Shown: positions 25,802-36,446, counted from the stretch's first letter. The stretch is 64,000 nt of DNA from Neisseria dentiae (GCF_024580525.1 NZ_JANIKQ010000011.1:38378-102377); one strand, 5' to 3'. A program made the numbers and translations. Notes: generated by a model not told the origin, from the sequence alone.

Positions 25802-26878
25802 TTAATCACCCATTTCCGCCAACAATTCGGCCTGATGTTCGGCTATCAATGCAGCCGTTAATTCTTCCAAATCACCGTCCATAACGAAATCCAACTTGTG
25901 CAAAGTCAGATTGATGCGGTGGTCGGTAACGCGGCCTTGCGGGTAATTGTAGGTGCGGATGCGCTCGCTGCGGTCGCCGCTGCCGATCAGCGATTTACGT
26001 TCCGCCGCTTCTTTGGCTTGCGCTTCGCGCTTTTGGGCATCGTTCAGCCGTGCCGCCAAAACTTTCATCGCCTGCGCTTTGTTGCTGTGCTGCGAGCGGC
26101 CGTCTTGGCATTCGACCACCATGCCGGTGGGCAGGTGGGTAATGCGCACGGCGGAATCGGTTTTGTTGATGTGCTGGCCACCCGCGCCGGATGCGCGGAA
26201 AGTGTCGATGCGCAAATCGGCGGGGTTGAGTTGGATTTCTTCCAACTCGTCGGCCTCGGGCATCACCGCCACGGTGCAGGCCGAGGTGTGGATGCGCCCC
26301 TGGCTTTCGGTGGCGGGCACGCGCTGCACACGGTGGCCGCCCGACTCGAATTTCAGCTTGCTGTATGCGCCCAAACCGACGATGCGGGCGATCACTTCCT
26401 TATAACCGCCCAAATCGCTCTCGTTGGCCGATACGATTTCCACCTGCCAGCGGTTGCGCTCGGCGTAACGGCTGTACATACGCAGCAAATCGCCGGCGAA
26501 CAGCGCTGCTTCGTCGCCGCCGGTGCCCGCGCGCACTTCGATAAAAATGTTTTTCTCGTCGTCGGCGTCTTTGGGCAGCAGCAGTTTTTGCAGCTCGTTT
26601 TCCAGCGTTTCGATTTGCGCTTTGGCCGTTTCGATTTCTTCGGCGGCAAAGGCTTTCATTTCGGGGTCGGCCAGCATTTCCTGCGCATCGGCCAAATCGC
26701 TTTGCGCCAAGCGGTATTGCCGGAACACTTCCACCACCGGCGTAATCTCCGCGTGTTCGCGCGTGAGCTTGCGGTAATTATCCATATCGTCGGCGGCTTC
26801 GGGCTGGCCGAGCAGGTGGGTTACCTCTTCCAAACGTTCGGCCAATTGTTGCAGTTTTTCTAAAATAGATGGTTTCAT
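25802..26878 (-). CDS. prfA: Peptide chain release factor 1
   Basis: 358 residues, full length. Domain 2 has the UAA/UAG-specific anticodon-like region; the universal GGQ motif is [18 protein letters not shown], whose Gln is normally methylated by Prm[23 protein letters not shown] follows. It terminates translation at UAA and UAG. An inverted DUS pair (26893-26921) sits just upstream, and tRNA-Pro lies further upstream on the same strand. Confidence 0.95.
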   Translation of the reverse strand: MKPSILEKLQQLAERLEEVTHLLGQPEAADDMDNYRKLTREHAEITPVVEVFRQYRLAQSDLADAQEMLADPEMKAFAAEEIETAKAQIETLENELQKLLLPKDADDEKNIFIEVRAGTGGDEAALFAGDLLRMYSRYAERNRWQVEIVSANESDLGGYKEVIARIVGLGAYSKLKFESGGHRVQRVPATESQGRIHTSACTVAVMPEADELEEIQLNPADLRIDTFRASGAGGQHINKTDSAVRITHLPTGMVVECQDGRSQHSNKAQAMKVLAARLNDAQKREAQAKEAAERKSLIGSGDRSERIRTYNYPQGRVTDHRINLTLHKLDFVMDGDLEELTAALIAEHQAELLAEMGD

Positions 26879-26892
26879 GATTTTTTCCGTTG

Positions 26893-26921
26893 AGGCCGTC
26901 TGAAAACTTTTCAGACGGCCT
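26893..26921. terminator. DUS-pair hairpin upstream of prfA
   Basis: AGGCCGTCTGAA (26893-26904) and TTCAGACGGCCT (26910-26921), a 12-bp stem. It backs up the tRNA-Pro terminator on the minus strand. Confidence 0.6.
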
Positions 26922-26936
26922 CAAGCCAAACAGCAA

Positions 26937-26971
26937 AGAAAAAAGCCAGCTAGTGCGTAGCTGACTTTTCA
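26937..26971 (-). terminator. Intrinsic terminator after tRNA-Pro
   Basis: On the minus strand AAAAGTCAGCTA-CGCAC-TAGCTGGCTTTTTT forms a stem ending in a T tract. It terminates the pheST-ihfA-merR-tRNA-Pro transcript. Confidence 0.8.
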
Positions 26972-26979
26972 ATATTTTT

Positions 26980-27056
26980 TGGTCGGAGTGAAAGGATTCG
27001 AACCTTCGACCCCTTGCACCCCATGCAAGTGCGCTACCAGACTGCGCCACACTCCG
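26980..27056 (-). tRNA. tRNA-Pro (anticodon GGG)
   Basis: 77 nt including CCA. Acceptor CGGAGTG/CACTCCG, anticodon stem CTTGC-ATGGGGT-GCAAG with anticodon GGG, T-loop GTTCGAATC. It follows the MerR-like gene by 35 bases, the pheT-ihfA-merR-tRNA-Pro order known in many proteobacteria. Confidence 0.95.
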
Positions 27057-27091
27057 ACTCGAAAGAGAACGGGATTATAGAATCATGCGGC

Positions 27092-27415
27092 TTAGCTGGC
27101 AAGCGTTTTTTCAACTTCGCCCAACATTTTTTTCAGCTCTTCGCGCATTTCTTCGGCCTGAATCGCCGGATTGCCCGAAGCATCTAAAGCGTTGTGGTTG
27201 AACGTGTCGATAAACGGGGCGAAAGTATCTTTCAGTTTCAGCACCTTAAGCACGTCCGCACGGGTATAGTTGTTGCCGCCGTAGCCGACCACCACGCCGT
27301 TTTCGTGCTGCCATTGGGCAAATTGGGCGGTGCTGATCTGCGCCAGTTCGCACATTTCGTTCAGGCTGAAATAGCGTTTGGCGGGGATGTTGGGAAGGTT
27401 AGCGCTGTTTGTCAT
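27092..27415 (-). CDS. MerR-like HTH protein next to ihfA
   Basis: 107 residues. The N-terminal half, [28 protein letters not shown], is a truncated MerR-type HTH, followed by a tyrosine wing ([19 protein letters not shown]) and an acidic helical tail. It lacks the long coiled-coil and Cys residues of metal-sensing MerR proteins. Its start overlaps the end of ihfA by 17 bp, so translation is coupled. Small MerR-like genes in this position are widely conserved; their regulatory target is not known to me. Confidence 0.75.
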   Translation of the reverse strand: MTNSANLPNIPAKRYFSLNEMCELAQISTAQFAQWQHENGVVVGYGGNNYTRADVLKVLKLKDTFAPFIDTFNHNALDASGNPAIQAEEMREELKKMLGEVEKTLAS

Positions 27416-27701
27416 AGTAGTGCTCCACCATGCCTTTGAGTTTTTGACTGGCGTGGAAAGTTACCACACGGCGTGCGGAAATCGGCACTTCTTCGCCGGT
27501 TTTCGGGTTGCGGCCGGGGCGCTGGGGTTTGTCGCGCAATTGGAAGTTTCCGAAACCGGAAATTTTGATTTCTTCACCGCGCTCCAAAGTGGAACGGATT
27601 TCTTCAAAAAAGAGTTCGACGATTTCTTTGGCATCGTTTTTGGTTACGCTGCTTACTTTTTCTACCAAAATATCGGCCAATTCGGCTTTAGTTAGTGTCA
27701 T
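27399..27701 (-). CDS. ihfA: Integration host factor subunit alpha
   Basis: 100 residues. HU/IHF fold: [14 protein letters not shown] at the start, [29 protein letters not shown] with the proline arm ([14 protein letters not shown]) and [10 protein letters not shown]. IhfA with IhfB bends DNA at specific sites for recombination, replication and transcription. It lies 76 bp after pheT in the pheST-ihfA operon. Confidence 0.95.
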   Translation of the reverse strand: MTLTKAELADILVEKVSSVTKNDAKEIVELFFEEIRSTLERGEEIKISGFGNFQLRDKPQRPGRNPKTGEEVPISARRVVTFHASQKLKGMVEHYYDKQR

Positions 27702-27777
27702 TTTATTACCTTCGTTTTTTCAACAGATGTGGATTATCACTAATTTTTTTTTAGAATTCAAGAGAATATCGAAAATT

Positions 27778-30141
27778 TTAACGCCGCAGTTGCGCGCCCG
27801 CACTTTCAGCGGATTTCACCAGTTTTTCGATTAAAGGCTCCACCGCTTCGTCGGTCAGCGTGGCTTCCGCATCCTGCAACAGAACTTTCACCGCGATACT
27901 CTTCATGCCTTCGGGCAAACCTGCGCCGCGGTAAACGTCGAACGCGGCGATTTCCTGCACCAAACTGCTCTTCACACTGTTCAGTGCGCCCAGCAAAACA
28001 TCGTGCGGCACGTTTTCAGGCAGCACAAACGCCAAGTCGCGGCGCACGGGCTGGAATTTGGACACGGGGCGGTAAACGGTTTTTTCTTTGCCAAGCACGG
28101 CGGCCATGTCGATTTCAAACACCAGCGCGGCTTGCGGCAGGTCGTATTTTTGCAGCCATTGCGGGTGCAGCTCGCCGATAAAGCCGACAGTATGGCCGTC
28201 CATCACGATTTCGGCGGTGCGGCCGGGGTGCAGCGCGGGATGTCCGGCTTTCACGAACGATACGTTTTTGCCACCCAGCAAATCTTCGACATCGCCTTTC
28301 ACATCATAAAAATCGGCTGCACGGGTTTTCTCGCCCCATTGTTCGGGATTGGCGGAGCCGTAAACCAAGCCGCCGATGCGTTCGTTCTGCACAAAACGGC
28401 CGTCTGAACCTTTACTGAACACGCGGGCGATTTCAAACACGCGCACGCGGTTTTGTTTGCGGTTGAGGTTGTTTTGCAGGATTTCCACCAAGCCGCCGAT
28501 CAGGGTAGAGCGCATCACGCTGTATTGCGCCGCCAGCGGGTTTTGCAGGCGGATAGGTTCTTCGTTGGCAGCAAAATCGCGCTCCCATTGCTCGTCAACG
28601 AAGGCATAGCTCACCACTTCCTGATAGCCACGCGCGGCCATTTGATTGTAAACGGCGAAGCGGTTGCGGCGGGTTTCGGGCAGCGCCAACATTTTCAGAC
28701 GGCCTGAAGTGGCATCGTCGGGAATGTTTTCATAGCCGTAAACGCGGGCGATTTCTTCGATTAAATCGGCTTCGATTTCGATGTCGTAACGAAAGCTCGG
28801 CGATGTGGTTTGCAGGCCGCCTGAAACTTTTTGCGGTTGCAAGCCCAAGGCGGCCAAAATGCTTTCGATGCGCGCTTCGTCCACCGCCACGCCCAATAGT
28901 TTTTCCACCCGCGCCGTGCGCACGGCTACGGTTTTGCGTTCGGGCAGCTTGCCCACGGCTTCGGTTATTTCGCCCGCCGTGCCGCCGCAAATCTGCAATA
29001 CCAATTCGCTGGCGCGCTCGATGGCGTCGCGCTGCAATTCAAAGTCCACACCGCGCTCGAAGCGGAAAGACGAATCGGAGCCGAAACCGTATTGACGCGA
29101 TTTGCCGGCAATGATTTCCGGTGCGAACCAAGCCGCTTCCAGCACGATGTTTTTGGTGCCGTCTGAAACTGCACTCGCGGCGCCGCCCATGATGCCGGCC
29201 ATGCTCAACGCACCTTGTTCGTCGGCAATCACCAAAGTGTTTTCAGACAGGTATACGGTTTTTTCATTCAAACATTCCAGCGTTTCACCTTCTGCGGCAC
29301 GGCGCACGATGATGCTGCCGGACAATTTGTCGGCATCAAACACGTGCATCGGCTGGCCAAGCTCCAGCATCACATAGTTACCGATATCAACCAGCGCCGA
29401 AATGCTGCGGATGCCGCTGCGCGCCAAACGCTGTTTCAACCAATCGGGCGTGGGTGCTTCGGCGTTCACGTTTTCAATCACGCGGCTTAAAAAGCGGCCG
29501 CAATCGGCAGGCGCATCGATGCGCACCGGCTGGATTTTGCTGCTTTGCACGGCGGCCGTCTGAACCGCCACTGGTGTGTGGGCGCATTGGGTCAAGGCCG
29601 CCACTTCGCGCGCCAAACCTTTGATACTCAGGCAGTCGGCGCGGTTGGGCGTGATTTTCAGCGTGAAAACGGTGTCGTCCAAATCCAGATAATCACGCAG
29701 ATTTTGGCCGACGGGCGCATCAGCGGGCAAAATGTGCAGGCCGTCGACACCGTCGTCGGGCAGGCCCAATTCGTTGGTGGAGCACAGCATACCGTTGGAA
29801 GCCTGCCCGCGCATTTTGGTGGGTTTGATTTTGAAATTGCCCGGCAACACCGCGCCCGGCAAGGCGCACGGCACTTTGATGCCGGCACGCACATTCGGCG
29901 CGCCGCAAACGATTTGAATCAGCTCGCCGGTGCCGGCATCGACTTGGGTAGCGTTCAGGCGGTCGGCATCGGGATGTTTTTCCACCGACTTTACTTCGGC
30001 CACCACCACGCTGCTAAACTCGGGCGCGGCTTTGTCGGCTTCTTCGACTTCGAGGCCGGACATGGTGAGCAGATGGGCGAATTCGTCGGCGGAAAGAGGG
30101 GCATCGGCTTGGGTTTTCAGCCAGTTGTAGGAAAATTGCAT
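27778..30141 (-). CDS. pheT: Phenylalanyl-tRNA synthetase beta subunit
   Basis: 787 residues, full length. Domain order: N-terminal tRNA-binding EMAP-like domain (residues 39-150, VVVAEVKSVEKHPDADRL), B3/B4 editing domain (around 210-400, with MLELGQPMHVFDADKL), B5 domain, catalytic-like core (VMRSTLIGGLVEILQNNLNRKQ) and C-terminal ferredoxin-like anticodon-binding domain (KFQPVRRDLAFVLPENV). It forms the alpha2-beta2 enzyme with PheS. The two genes are about 1.16 kb apart because three small genes lie between them, instead of the usual direct junction. Confidence 0.95.
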   Translation of the reverse strand: MQFSYNWLKTQADAPLSADEFAHLLTMSGLEVEEADKAAPEFSSVVVAEVKSVEKHPDADRLNATQVDAGTGELIQIVCGAPNVRAGIKVPCALPGAVLPGNFKIKPTKMRGQASNGMLCSTNELGLPDDGVDGLHILPADAPVGQNLRDYLDLDDTVFTLKITPNRADCLSIKGLAREVAALTQCAHTPVAVQTAAVQSSKIQPVRIDAPADCGRFLSRVIENVNAEAPTPDWLKQRLARSGIRSISALVDIGNYVMLELGQPMHVFDADKLSGSIIVRRAAEGETLECLNEKTVYLSENTLVIADEQGALSMAGIMGGAASAVSDGTKNIVLEAAWFAPEIIAGKSRQYGFGSDSSFRFERGVDFELQRDAIERASELVLQICGGTAGEITEAVGKLPERKTVAVRTARVEKLLGVAVDEARIESILAALGLQPQKVSGGLQTTSPSFRYDIEIEADLIEEIARVYGYENIPDDATSGRLKMLALPETRRNRFAVYNQMAARGYQEVVSYAFVDEQWERDFAANEEPIRLQNPLAAQYSVMRSTLIGGLVEILQNNLNRKQNRVRVFEIARVFSKGSDGRFVQNERIGGLVYGSANPEQWGEKTRAADFYDVKGDVEDLLGGKNVSFVKAGHPALHPGRTAEIVMDGHTVGFIGELHPQWLQKYDLPQAALVFEIDMAAVLGKEKTVYRPVSKFQPVRRDLAFVLPENVPHDVLLGALNSVKSSLVQEIAAFDVYRGAGLPEGMKSIAVKVLLQDAEATLTDEAVEPLIEKLVKSAESAGAQLRR

Positions 30142-30210
30142 GTAATGTCTCTTTAAATAATACTTAAACCGGTTATTTCAAATTTTCAGACGGCCTGTGC
30201 CGGAAAATAG

Positions 30211-30513
30211 TTATTTCAAAACAATATAATGGGATTCGATTATCCTGCGGAAATCGGGGCTGGCCAGCTGCCAGTCGACAATATCCACTTTCCACGGCAA
30301 GTCGGATTCGGAAAAGGCTTCGGCCAAAGCGGCGTGTACGGATAAGGGCAAGGCCTTCTCCGTGGTGATTACCGCCAAATCCAAATCGGAATAAGGTTTG
30401 GCCGTGCCTTTCACCCGCGAGCCGAACGCCCAAACCGCATATTGCGGAACATATTTTTGCAGAATCCGCATGATGATGTGCAAATGCTCGGGCGCAACAT
30501 CCAAACCTTTCAT
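30211..30513 (-). CDS. MNT-domain nucleotidyltransferase antitoxin (MntA-like)
   Basis: 100 residues. The minimal nucleotidyltransferase motif GS-x10-DxD is exact: GSRVKGTAKPYSDLDL (residues about 31-46), followed by VDIVDWQ with the third Asp. In type VII toxin-antitoxin systems such MNT proteins transfer AMP to a Tyr in the partner HEPN toxin and so silence it. The upstream HEPN gene ends 4 bp before its start, so the two are translated together. The pair sits between pheS and pheT. Confidence 0.85.
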   Translation of the reverse strand: MKGLDVAPEHLHIIMRILQKYVPQYAVWAFGSRVKGTAKPYSDLDLAVITTEKALPLSVHAALAEAFSESDLPWKVDIVDWQLASPDFRRIIESHYIVLK

Positions 30514-30517
30514 CGGC

Positions 30518-30931
30518 TTACTCCGCCAGTTTTTCTTGCAATGTATTTTGCAAAAATACCGCTTCGGCCAAAAATTTTTCTATGCCTTGCACCACTGTCA
30601 AGGCAACCGCTTCGTCGTAAGTGTGGCTGGTGCGGCTGCGCATATCGCGGTATTGCCTCCAGTCCGACCAATCGCCAAGCAGCAAACCTTGTTCGTTGGC
30701 GGTGCGGATCAGGTCTTGAAACGTCATCAAATCAATTTCGGCAGGATTAGCAGAAGCATATTCCAGATAACGTTTCAATGTTTTGTGGCTGATTTCGTAG
30801 GTAAACTCAAACCGCTGTATCAGGCCGTCGCGGATTTGGGTGTCGCCGATGTCTTGCAGATAACGCTGCCAGCCTTCCTGCAAACGCATCACGGCGTTGC
30901 TTAAGGGTTGAATGTTCGGTTTATCCATCAT
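30518..30931 (-). CDS. HEPN-domain toxin (HI0074-like nucleotidyltransferase partner)
   Basis: 137 residues, all helical in appearance. It carries the HEPN ribonuclease motif with the AMPylation tyrosine, R-x4-H-x-Y, as RSRTSHTY (about residues 94-101), preceded by LLGDWSDWRQYRDM. The N-terminal region (FEFTYEISHKTLKRYLEY) matches the HI0074-type substrate-binding family found next to MNT genes. Expected to be an RNase-type toxin held in check by the MNT partner; tRNA is the known target of some relatives. Whether it is active here is unknown. Confidence 0.85.
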   Translation of the reverse strand: MMDKPNIQPLSNAVMRLQEGWQRYLQDIGDTQIRDGLIQRFEFTYEISHKTLKRYLEYASANPAEIDLMTFQDLIRTANEQGLLLGDWSDWRQYRDMRSRTSHTYDEAVALTVVQGIEKFLAEAVFLQNTLQEKLAE

Positions 30932-30995
30932 TGTTTAACCTTGATAGGCAGGCCGTCTGAAACAGCTTTTATTCACATTTTTGTATTGATAAAGG

Positions 30996-31292
30996 CTAAA
31001 TCAGCAAGCCTGCCGATACAATAAAAAATATGCCGTAAATACAAACAAAGCAGACAATCAGAGCCAATTTTTCCCAACGCCTGCAATATGGTTGCAAACA
31101 GCAGGCCAACAAACCGAAAACTGCACCCAGCCCAACAAACCAAACCGCATATCGACTCCAGTTTAAAGCCGCTTCGATATCGCCGTTTCCTGTTTTCAAA
31201 TCAGCCAGTTGCATGGCTTGATGGTTGCAATAGCCAAATAATGCAACACAAATCATCATCGGCGCAAACGGCCACAACCAAGCTTGCTTCAT
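30996..31292 (-). CDS. Small three-helix membrane protein
   Basis: 98 residues from ATG 31292 (TTG 31295 adds one). Three hydrophobic segments: PFAPMMICVALFGYCNH, YAVWFVGLGAVFGLLACCL and LALIVCFVCIYGIFFIVSAG, with a short Arg/Lys loop (YCRRWEK) between the last two. It starts 7 bases after the pheS stop and precedes the HEPN/MNT pair on the same strand. No family recognised; it could belong to the inserted module or be an unrelated passenger. Confidence 0.65.
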   Translation of the reverse strand: MKQAWLWPFAPMMICVALFGYCNHQAMQLADLKTGNGDIEAALNWSRYAVWFVGLGAVFGLLACCLQPYCRRWEKLALIVCFVCIYGIFFIVSAGLLI

Positions 31293-31299
31293 CAAGAGC

Positions 31300-32355
<1,056 letters not shown>

Positions 32356-32358
32356 CTA

Positions 32359-32392
32359 GGGGCTGACGGCAAACGGAATTGCCGTCAGCCCC
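32359..32392. promoter_or_regulatory. Perfect stem-loop upstream of pheS
   Basis: GGGGCTGACGGCAA and TTGCCGTCAGCCCC form a 14-bp stem with a 6-base loop, 70 bases before the pheS start on the minus strand. No T tract follows on that strand, so it is not a simple terminator; a leader or RNA-stability role is possible. Confidence 0.5.
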
Positions 32393-32513
32393 GAGGCCGT
32401 CTGAAACCCATCCAAACAACCCCCTGTAGCTTTCCGCTTCAGTTTGAAAGCCGGTTATTGTAACGCAAATTGCACCGAAAAAACAGCAGGCTAAAGCGGG
32501 TACGGGGCCTTTG

Positions 32514-32643
32514 TAAAAAAGTCTGATGTGAATGTACCTCAAGGTATGACAGCGCAGCGGGCGCAGACATATCCAAATATAAAGCCAAGCGGGCCGCACT
32601 CAATACAGAAATACACCGCAGATGGTTTTTTTGCAAAGATCTC
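32514..32643. repeat. Degenerate MITE copy
   Basis: About 130 bp sharing GGGGCCTTTGTAAAA...TTTTTGCAAAGATCTC ends and interior blocks (GATGTGAATGTACCTCAAGG, GCGCAGACATATC, ACGCAGAT-like) with 14237-14378, in the same orientation, but much decayed. Confidence 0.65.
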
Positions 32644-33110
32644 CGATATATCAGTATTCCCTACCTACTACATTCACCCCCCTCTTGCGAAGACGTTTTT
32701 TCAGACGCCCCCGGGCCGAAGCACGCCCAAACCAATCCATCACTACCATCACTGTTGCATAATTTACCAATTTATTACAAATGGCAAATAATTATTTGCA
32801 TTACTTTATCATGAGTGATAAATTTAGTTTACATTTGTAAATTATGAAATTGGAATTTATAAACCCTTTAGTCATTTTATAAAATTTTAATTTCATATTT
32901 TTATTTATGTTAAACAAATAGATAAATATTTAGCTTGAAAAATTATAAAAATTAAAAACGAATTATTGGTTATTTTAAATCAATAAATTCTGAATAAATT
33001 TGTATTTTTTAACAAAACAAAACAATTAAGAAGTAACTTGCTGACTCTCAGTAAAATTTTCAACTTATTGTTTTAAAACAAATTTACTAACAACATTACG
33101 GAGCTTCAAA

Positions 33111-36100
33111 ATGTCAAACCAAATCATTCTCACCGTTATCCGGCCGAAAGGCGCTTCAGCCGCCGAGCAAGCCGCCCGTTTCAATGTCAACACCGGTTCC
33201 GGCCAAGCCTTACACATACAGGCTGCCGCACTCGCCGACTATCAGCTTGCCGATGCCGCTACCGGCCTTGCCCCTGAAAATCTGGAATTCACCCGAGAGG
33301 GCGACAACCTGCACATCCGCGATAAAGCCTCTGCTTCCGCCCGCCCCGACATCGTTATCGAAAACTACTACACCCATACAACCGGCAATATCAAAGGCTT
33401 GCAGGCTAATGGTTCGCTGGCTGCCTATGAGGGCGAAATTCCCGCAAAATCCGTAACAGCCGAACAAGTAACCGTGCATCAAAACAACGGCGGCGGCGTG
33501 AACAAACTCGCCGTTACTTTGGGCGGCCTGGCAGGTGCCGGCCTGCTCGGCGCATTAGCCGGCGGCGGCGGTGGCGGCGGCGGTTCCGATCAGGCACCGG
33601 CAGCTGCGGCAACCCAACGCAGCACCTCTTCAACAACTGCACAAACTGCCGCTTCGTCTGCCAATACGGCCGCTAACGCCCAAACCGCAACATCTTCAAA
33701 CACCGCAGCGCAAACAAATGCAGCAACAGAAGCCGCAACCGCTTCCGTTGCAGGCAAAGAAACCGAACAAACAGCGGCCGATTCCGCAACCTCATCCGGC
33801 AGCACCGTATCCGATACGCAAAACACCGCGTCCGGCAACACGACCGCACCTGTAAACACGCCGTCTGAAACAGTTCTCGCTTCCGACAAAGAAACCGGGC
33901 AAACAGCGGTCGATTCCACAACCTCATCCGAGAGCGCCGCAGCCGATACGCAAAACACCGCATCCGGCAGCACGTCCATGCCTGCAAACACGCCGCCTGA
34001 AACCGTTTCTGCTTCCAACAAGGAAACTGAACAAGCGGCGGCCGATTCCTCAACCTCATCCGACAGCACCGCATCCGATACGCAAAACACCGCGTCCGGC
34101 AGCACAACCACGCCTGTAAACACGCCGCCTGAAACCGTTTCCGCTTCCGACAAAGAAACCGGGCAAACAGCAGCCGATTCCGCAACCTCATCCGAGAGCG
34201 CCGCAGCCGATACGCAAAACACCGCATCCGGCAGCACGACCGTAACGGATGATACCGCTGCAAACAGCAACGATTCGGCCACCGAAACCACTCCTACCGA
34301 AACCGTTGCAACAGATACCCCCGCCGCAGTTTCAGACGGCCAAACCGCAACGCAAAACGGCTATCGTGTATATGAACACCCGCAATACGGCAAATATATC
34401 GATGCCGCCGAATTCGGCACCGATCCGAGCGGCCAAACCGACAGCCTGGCCGCCATCACCGCTGCCTTGGCCGCCGCACACAAAGAAAGCGCCGCCGTCT
34501 ATTTGAGCGGTAGCCTGTATATTTCCAACCAAATCGTGTTAAACAAAGCCAACTCGGGCGTAACCGCCCTGTTCGGCGACGGCATGGGCAAAACCACCAT
34601 TTCGTTCGACAAAGCACAAACCGGTGTATTTGATCCTAATTCAAATGAAACCGAAGTGCGCCCGTTTGCCGGTATTCTGATCGACGGTCAAAGCAACAAA
34701 ACCATTGCCGACTTGTCGGTAAAATACACCAATCCCGATTTTTACCGCACCGGCGAGAGCTATTTCGGCAAAGTGAACGGCATTCTGGTAAACGATGCCG
34801 ACAACACCTTGATCAGCAAAGTAGAAGTATCAGGCGCCAACCGTGCCGGTGTGTTTTTCACCTCCACCCAAACCCTGCAACCCGATCCCGACAGCAGCAT
34901 CGGCCGCACTTACAAAGCCCGCCTGATCCGCGGCGAGGTTGACGAAACCTACGAAAACCTGCCCTTGGGTGAAAACAACCGTATCGTCGACAGCTACCTG
35001 CACCACAACCGCGTAGCCGGCGTATTGTTGGCCTATCAGAAAGACTTCACCGCCGACGGCAATACCATGTCGTGGAACGGCCACGAAGCCGACGGCGGCA
35101 CGGGCTACGGCATCGCCAGTATGGCGGGCAGCTACAACTACGGCATCACCTACACCAACAACACCACCGACCACAACTACCGCAAAGGTTTGGATATCCA
35201 CGACGGTGACGATATCGTTATCGAAAACAACACCTCCATCGGCGACCGTCTCAACGGCATTGCCGTATATAACCGCCAATTCACGATGGATACAGTAAAG
35301 GTGAGCAACAACACCATCGTCGCCGACCCCGATTTCCGCCTGGCACAAGACGATAATGTCGGATTGAAATATTTCGGTTACTCAGGCATCCAAATACAAA
35401 CCAATACCATGTTCCGTGATTTGCGCAGCAGCGATACCGGCGATTTCAAAATCAGCGGCAACACGATTAAAAATCTGGATGTTTATCAAAATGCTATCCA
35501 AACCTACGGTATCGAATTCCGCAACCACGAACCGAATATGCACTACAAACTGGATATCACCGGCAACACCATCGAAGGCGAATCCACCATGTATGCCGTT
35601 GCCGTGATCAACAACACCAAAAACAAAGCCATGAACACCAACGGCCAAGGCTCGGGCACGATTAATGTTGTGGATAACACCATCGATATCGCCAAGATTC
35701 CCCGAGGCACCCTGCCCGTGTTTATCAACGAAGAAAGCAACAACGGCCAACTGCGCGGTGAAGTTACCGTGTCCGGCAACAGCCTGACCATACGGGAAAA
35801 GTCTGACGGCACCATCGAAGGCATACAAATGGTAGGCAATGCCGAAACTTATCATGTTACCGACAACACCTTTGAGGTACACGGCACCATGGATAAGCCC
35901 ATCATCAGCCTGCTCGGCCGCGCCGGCAGCGAAATCCCCGAACTGTTCGTCAGCGGCAACGATATCACCACCGATCTAACCGGCAAACTCTACCGCGGCT
36001 GGATTGAGCGCAATAAAGTTGTTGATGTTTATGCAGAAAACAACACCCATAACGATACGGATTTGGCCGATGAGCGCACCATCGTTTCTGCGCCTGCCGC

Positions 36101-36446
36101 CGGTTATGCCCCTGAAACCGCCGAAACCGTTGAAACCGCCCATGTGTTGGATTTGGGCATCGGCAGCAACACCATATCGGGCACCGACCAAGCGGCATAC
36201 AAGCAAACCGAAACCGCCGAAACGGCAACGGCTTCGGAAAGCACGGCCGAAATTTCCGAACAGCTTTCAGACGGCCTGCCTGCTCTGAACGATTTGCTCG
36301 CCGTTACCGAATTGGATCTGTCTGCCGTATTGGGCGCGGAAAGCGGCGCGGGATTGGCTGTCGGCGCTACCGTTACCGAATACGCACAATCAGTAAACAT
36401 CTACGAAGAACAATGGCAAAGTGAAGTTTCCGCCTATATCGTATAA
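33111..36446 (+). CDS. Large repeat-containing beta-helix surface or secreted protein with BapA-like N-terminus
   Basis: 1111 residues without a Sec signal. Residues 1-150 resemble the prefix domain of BapA/LapA-type adhesins and end in a hydrophobic GLAGAGLLGALA helix followed by eight glycines. A Ser/Thr/Ala linker (160-410) contains 3.7 copies of a 44-residue repeat beginning KETxQ. From about 416 to 1010 comes a right-handed beta-helix of the pectate-lyase type (YIDAAEFGTDPSGQTDS, AVYLSGSLYISNQIVL), with many NNT/GNTI turns and a GLDIHDGDDIVIENNTSIG turn. The last about 110 residues are acidic and end SVNIYEEQWQSEVSAYIV, like the uncleaved C-terminal signals of type I secretion substrates. 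A secreted or surface-held polysaccharide-acting or adhesive protein is likely; no secretion genes adjoin it. Confidence 0.7.
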   Translation: MSNQIILTVIRPKGASAAEQAARFNVNTGSGQALHIQAAALADYQLADAATGLAPENLEFTREGDNLHIRDKASASARPDIVIENYYTHTTGNIKGLQANGSLAAYEGEIPAKSVTAEQVTVHQNNGGGVNKLAVTLGGLAGAGLLGALAGGGGGGGGSDQAPAAAATQRSTSSTTAQTAASSANTAANAQTATSSNTAAQTNAATEAATASVAGKETEQTAADSATSSGSTVSDTQNTASGNTTAPVNTPSETVLASDKETGQTAVDSTTSSESAAADTQNTASGSTSMPANTPPETVSASNKETEQAAADSSTSSDSTASDTQNTASGSTTTPVNTPPETVSASDKETGQTAADSATSSESAAADTQNTASGSTTVTDDTAANSNDSATETTPTETVATDTPAAVSDGQTATQNGYRVYEHPQYGKYIDAAEFGTDPSGQTDSLAAITAALAAAHKESAAVYLSGSLYISNQIVLNKANSGVTALFGDGMGKTTISFDKAQTGVFDPNSNETEVRPFAGILIDGQSNKTIADLSVKYTNPDFYRTGESYFGKVNGILVNDADNTLISKVEVSGANRAGVFFTSTQTLQPDPDSSIGRTYKARLIRGEVDETYENLPLGENNRIVDSYLHHNRVAGVLLAYQKDFTADGNTMSWNGHEADGGTGYGIASMAGSYNYGITYTNNTTDHNYRKGLDIHDGDDIVIENNTSIGDRLNGIAVYNRQFTMDTVKVSNNTIVADPDFRLAQDDNVGLKYFGYSGIQIQTNTMFRDLRSSDTGDFKISGNTIKNLDVYQNAIQTYGIEFRNHEPNMHYKLDITGNTIEGESTMYAVAVINNTKNKAMNTNGQGSGTINVVDNTIDIAKIPRGTLPVFINEESNNGQLRGEVTVSGNSLTIREKSDGTIEGIQMVGNAETYHVTDNTFEVHGTMDKPIISLLGRAGSEIPELFVSGNDITTDLTGKLYRGWIERNKVVDVYAENNTHNDTDLADERTIVSAPAAGYAPETAETVETAHVLDLGIGSNTISGTDQAAYKQTETAETATASESTAEISEQLSDGLPALNDLLAVTELDLSAVLGAESGAGLAVGATVTEYAQSVNIYEEQWQSEVSAYIV
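33756..34241 (+). repeat. 132-bp tandem repeat in the beta-helix gene
   Basis: Three full copies and one partial copy (30 codons) of a 44-codon unit with KETxQ, TSS, DTQNTASG and NTPxETV in fixed positions. The DNA copies are very similar, so copy number could change by slippage or recombination. Confidence 0.85.

Noticed and set aside
33111..36446. Alginate epimerase or RTX protein assignment for the large beta-helix protein
   Set aside because: There is a DIHDG-like turn, but no convincing epimerase active-site set and no GGxGxDxxx nonapeptide repeats.
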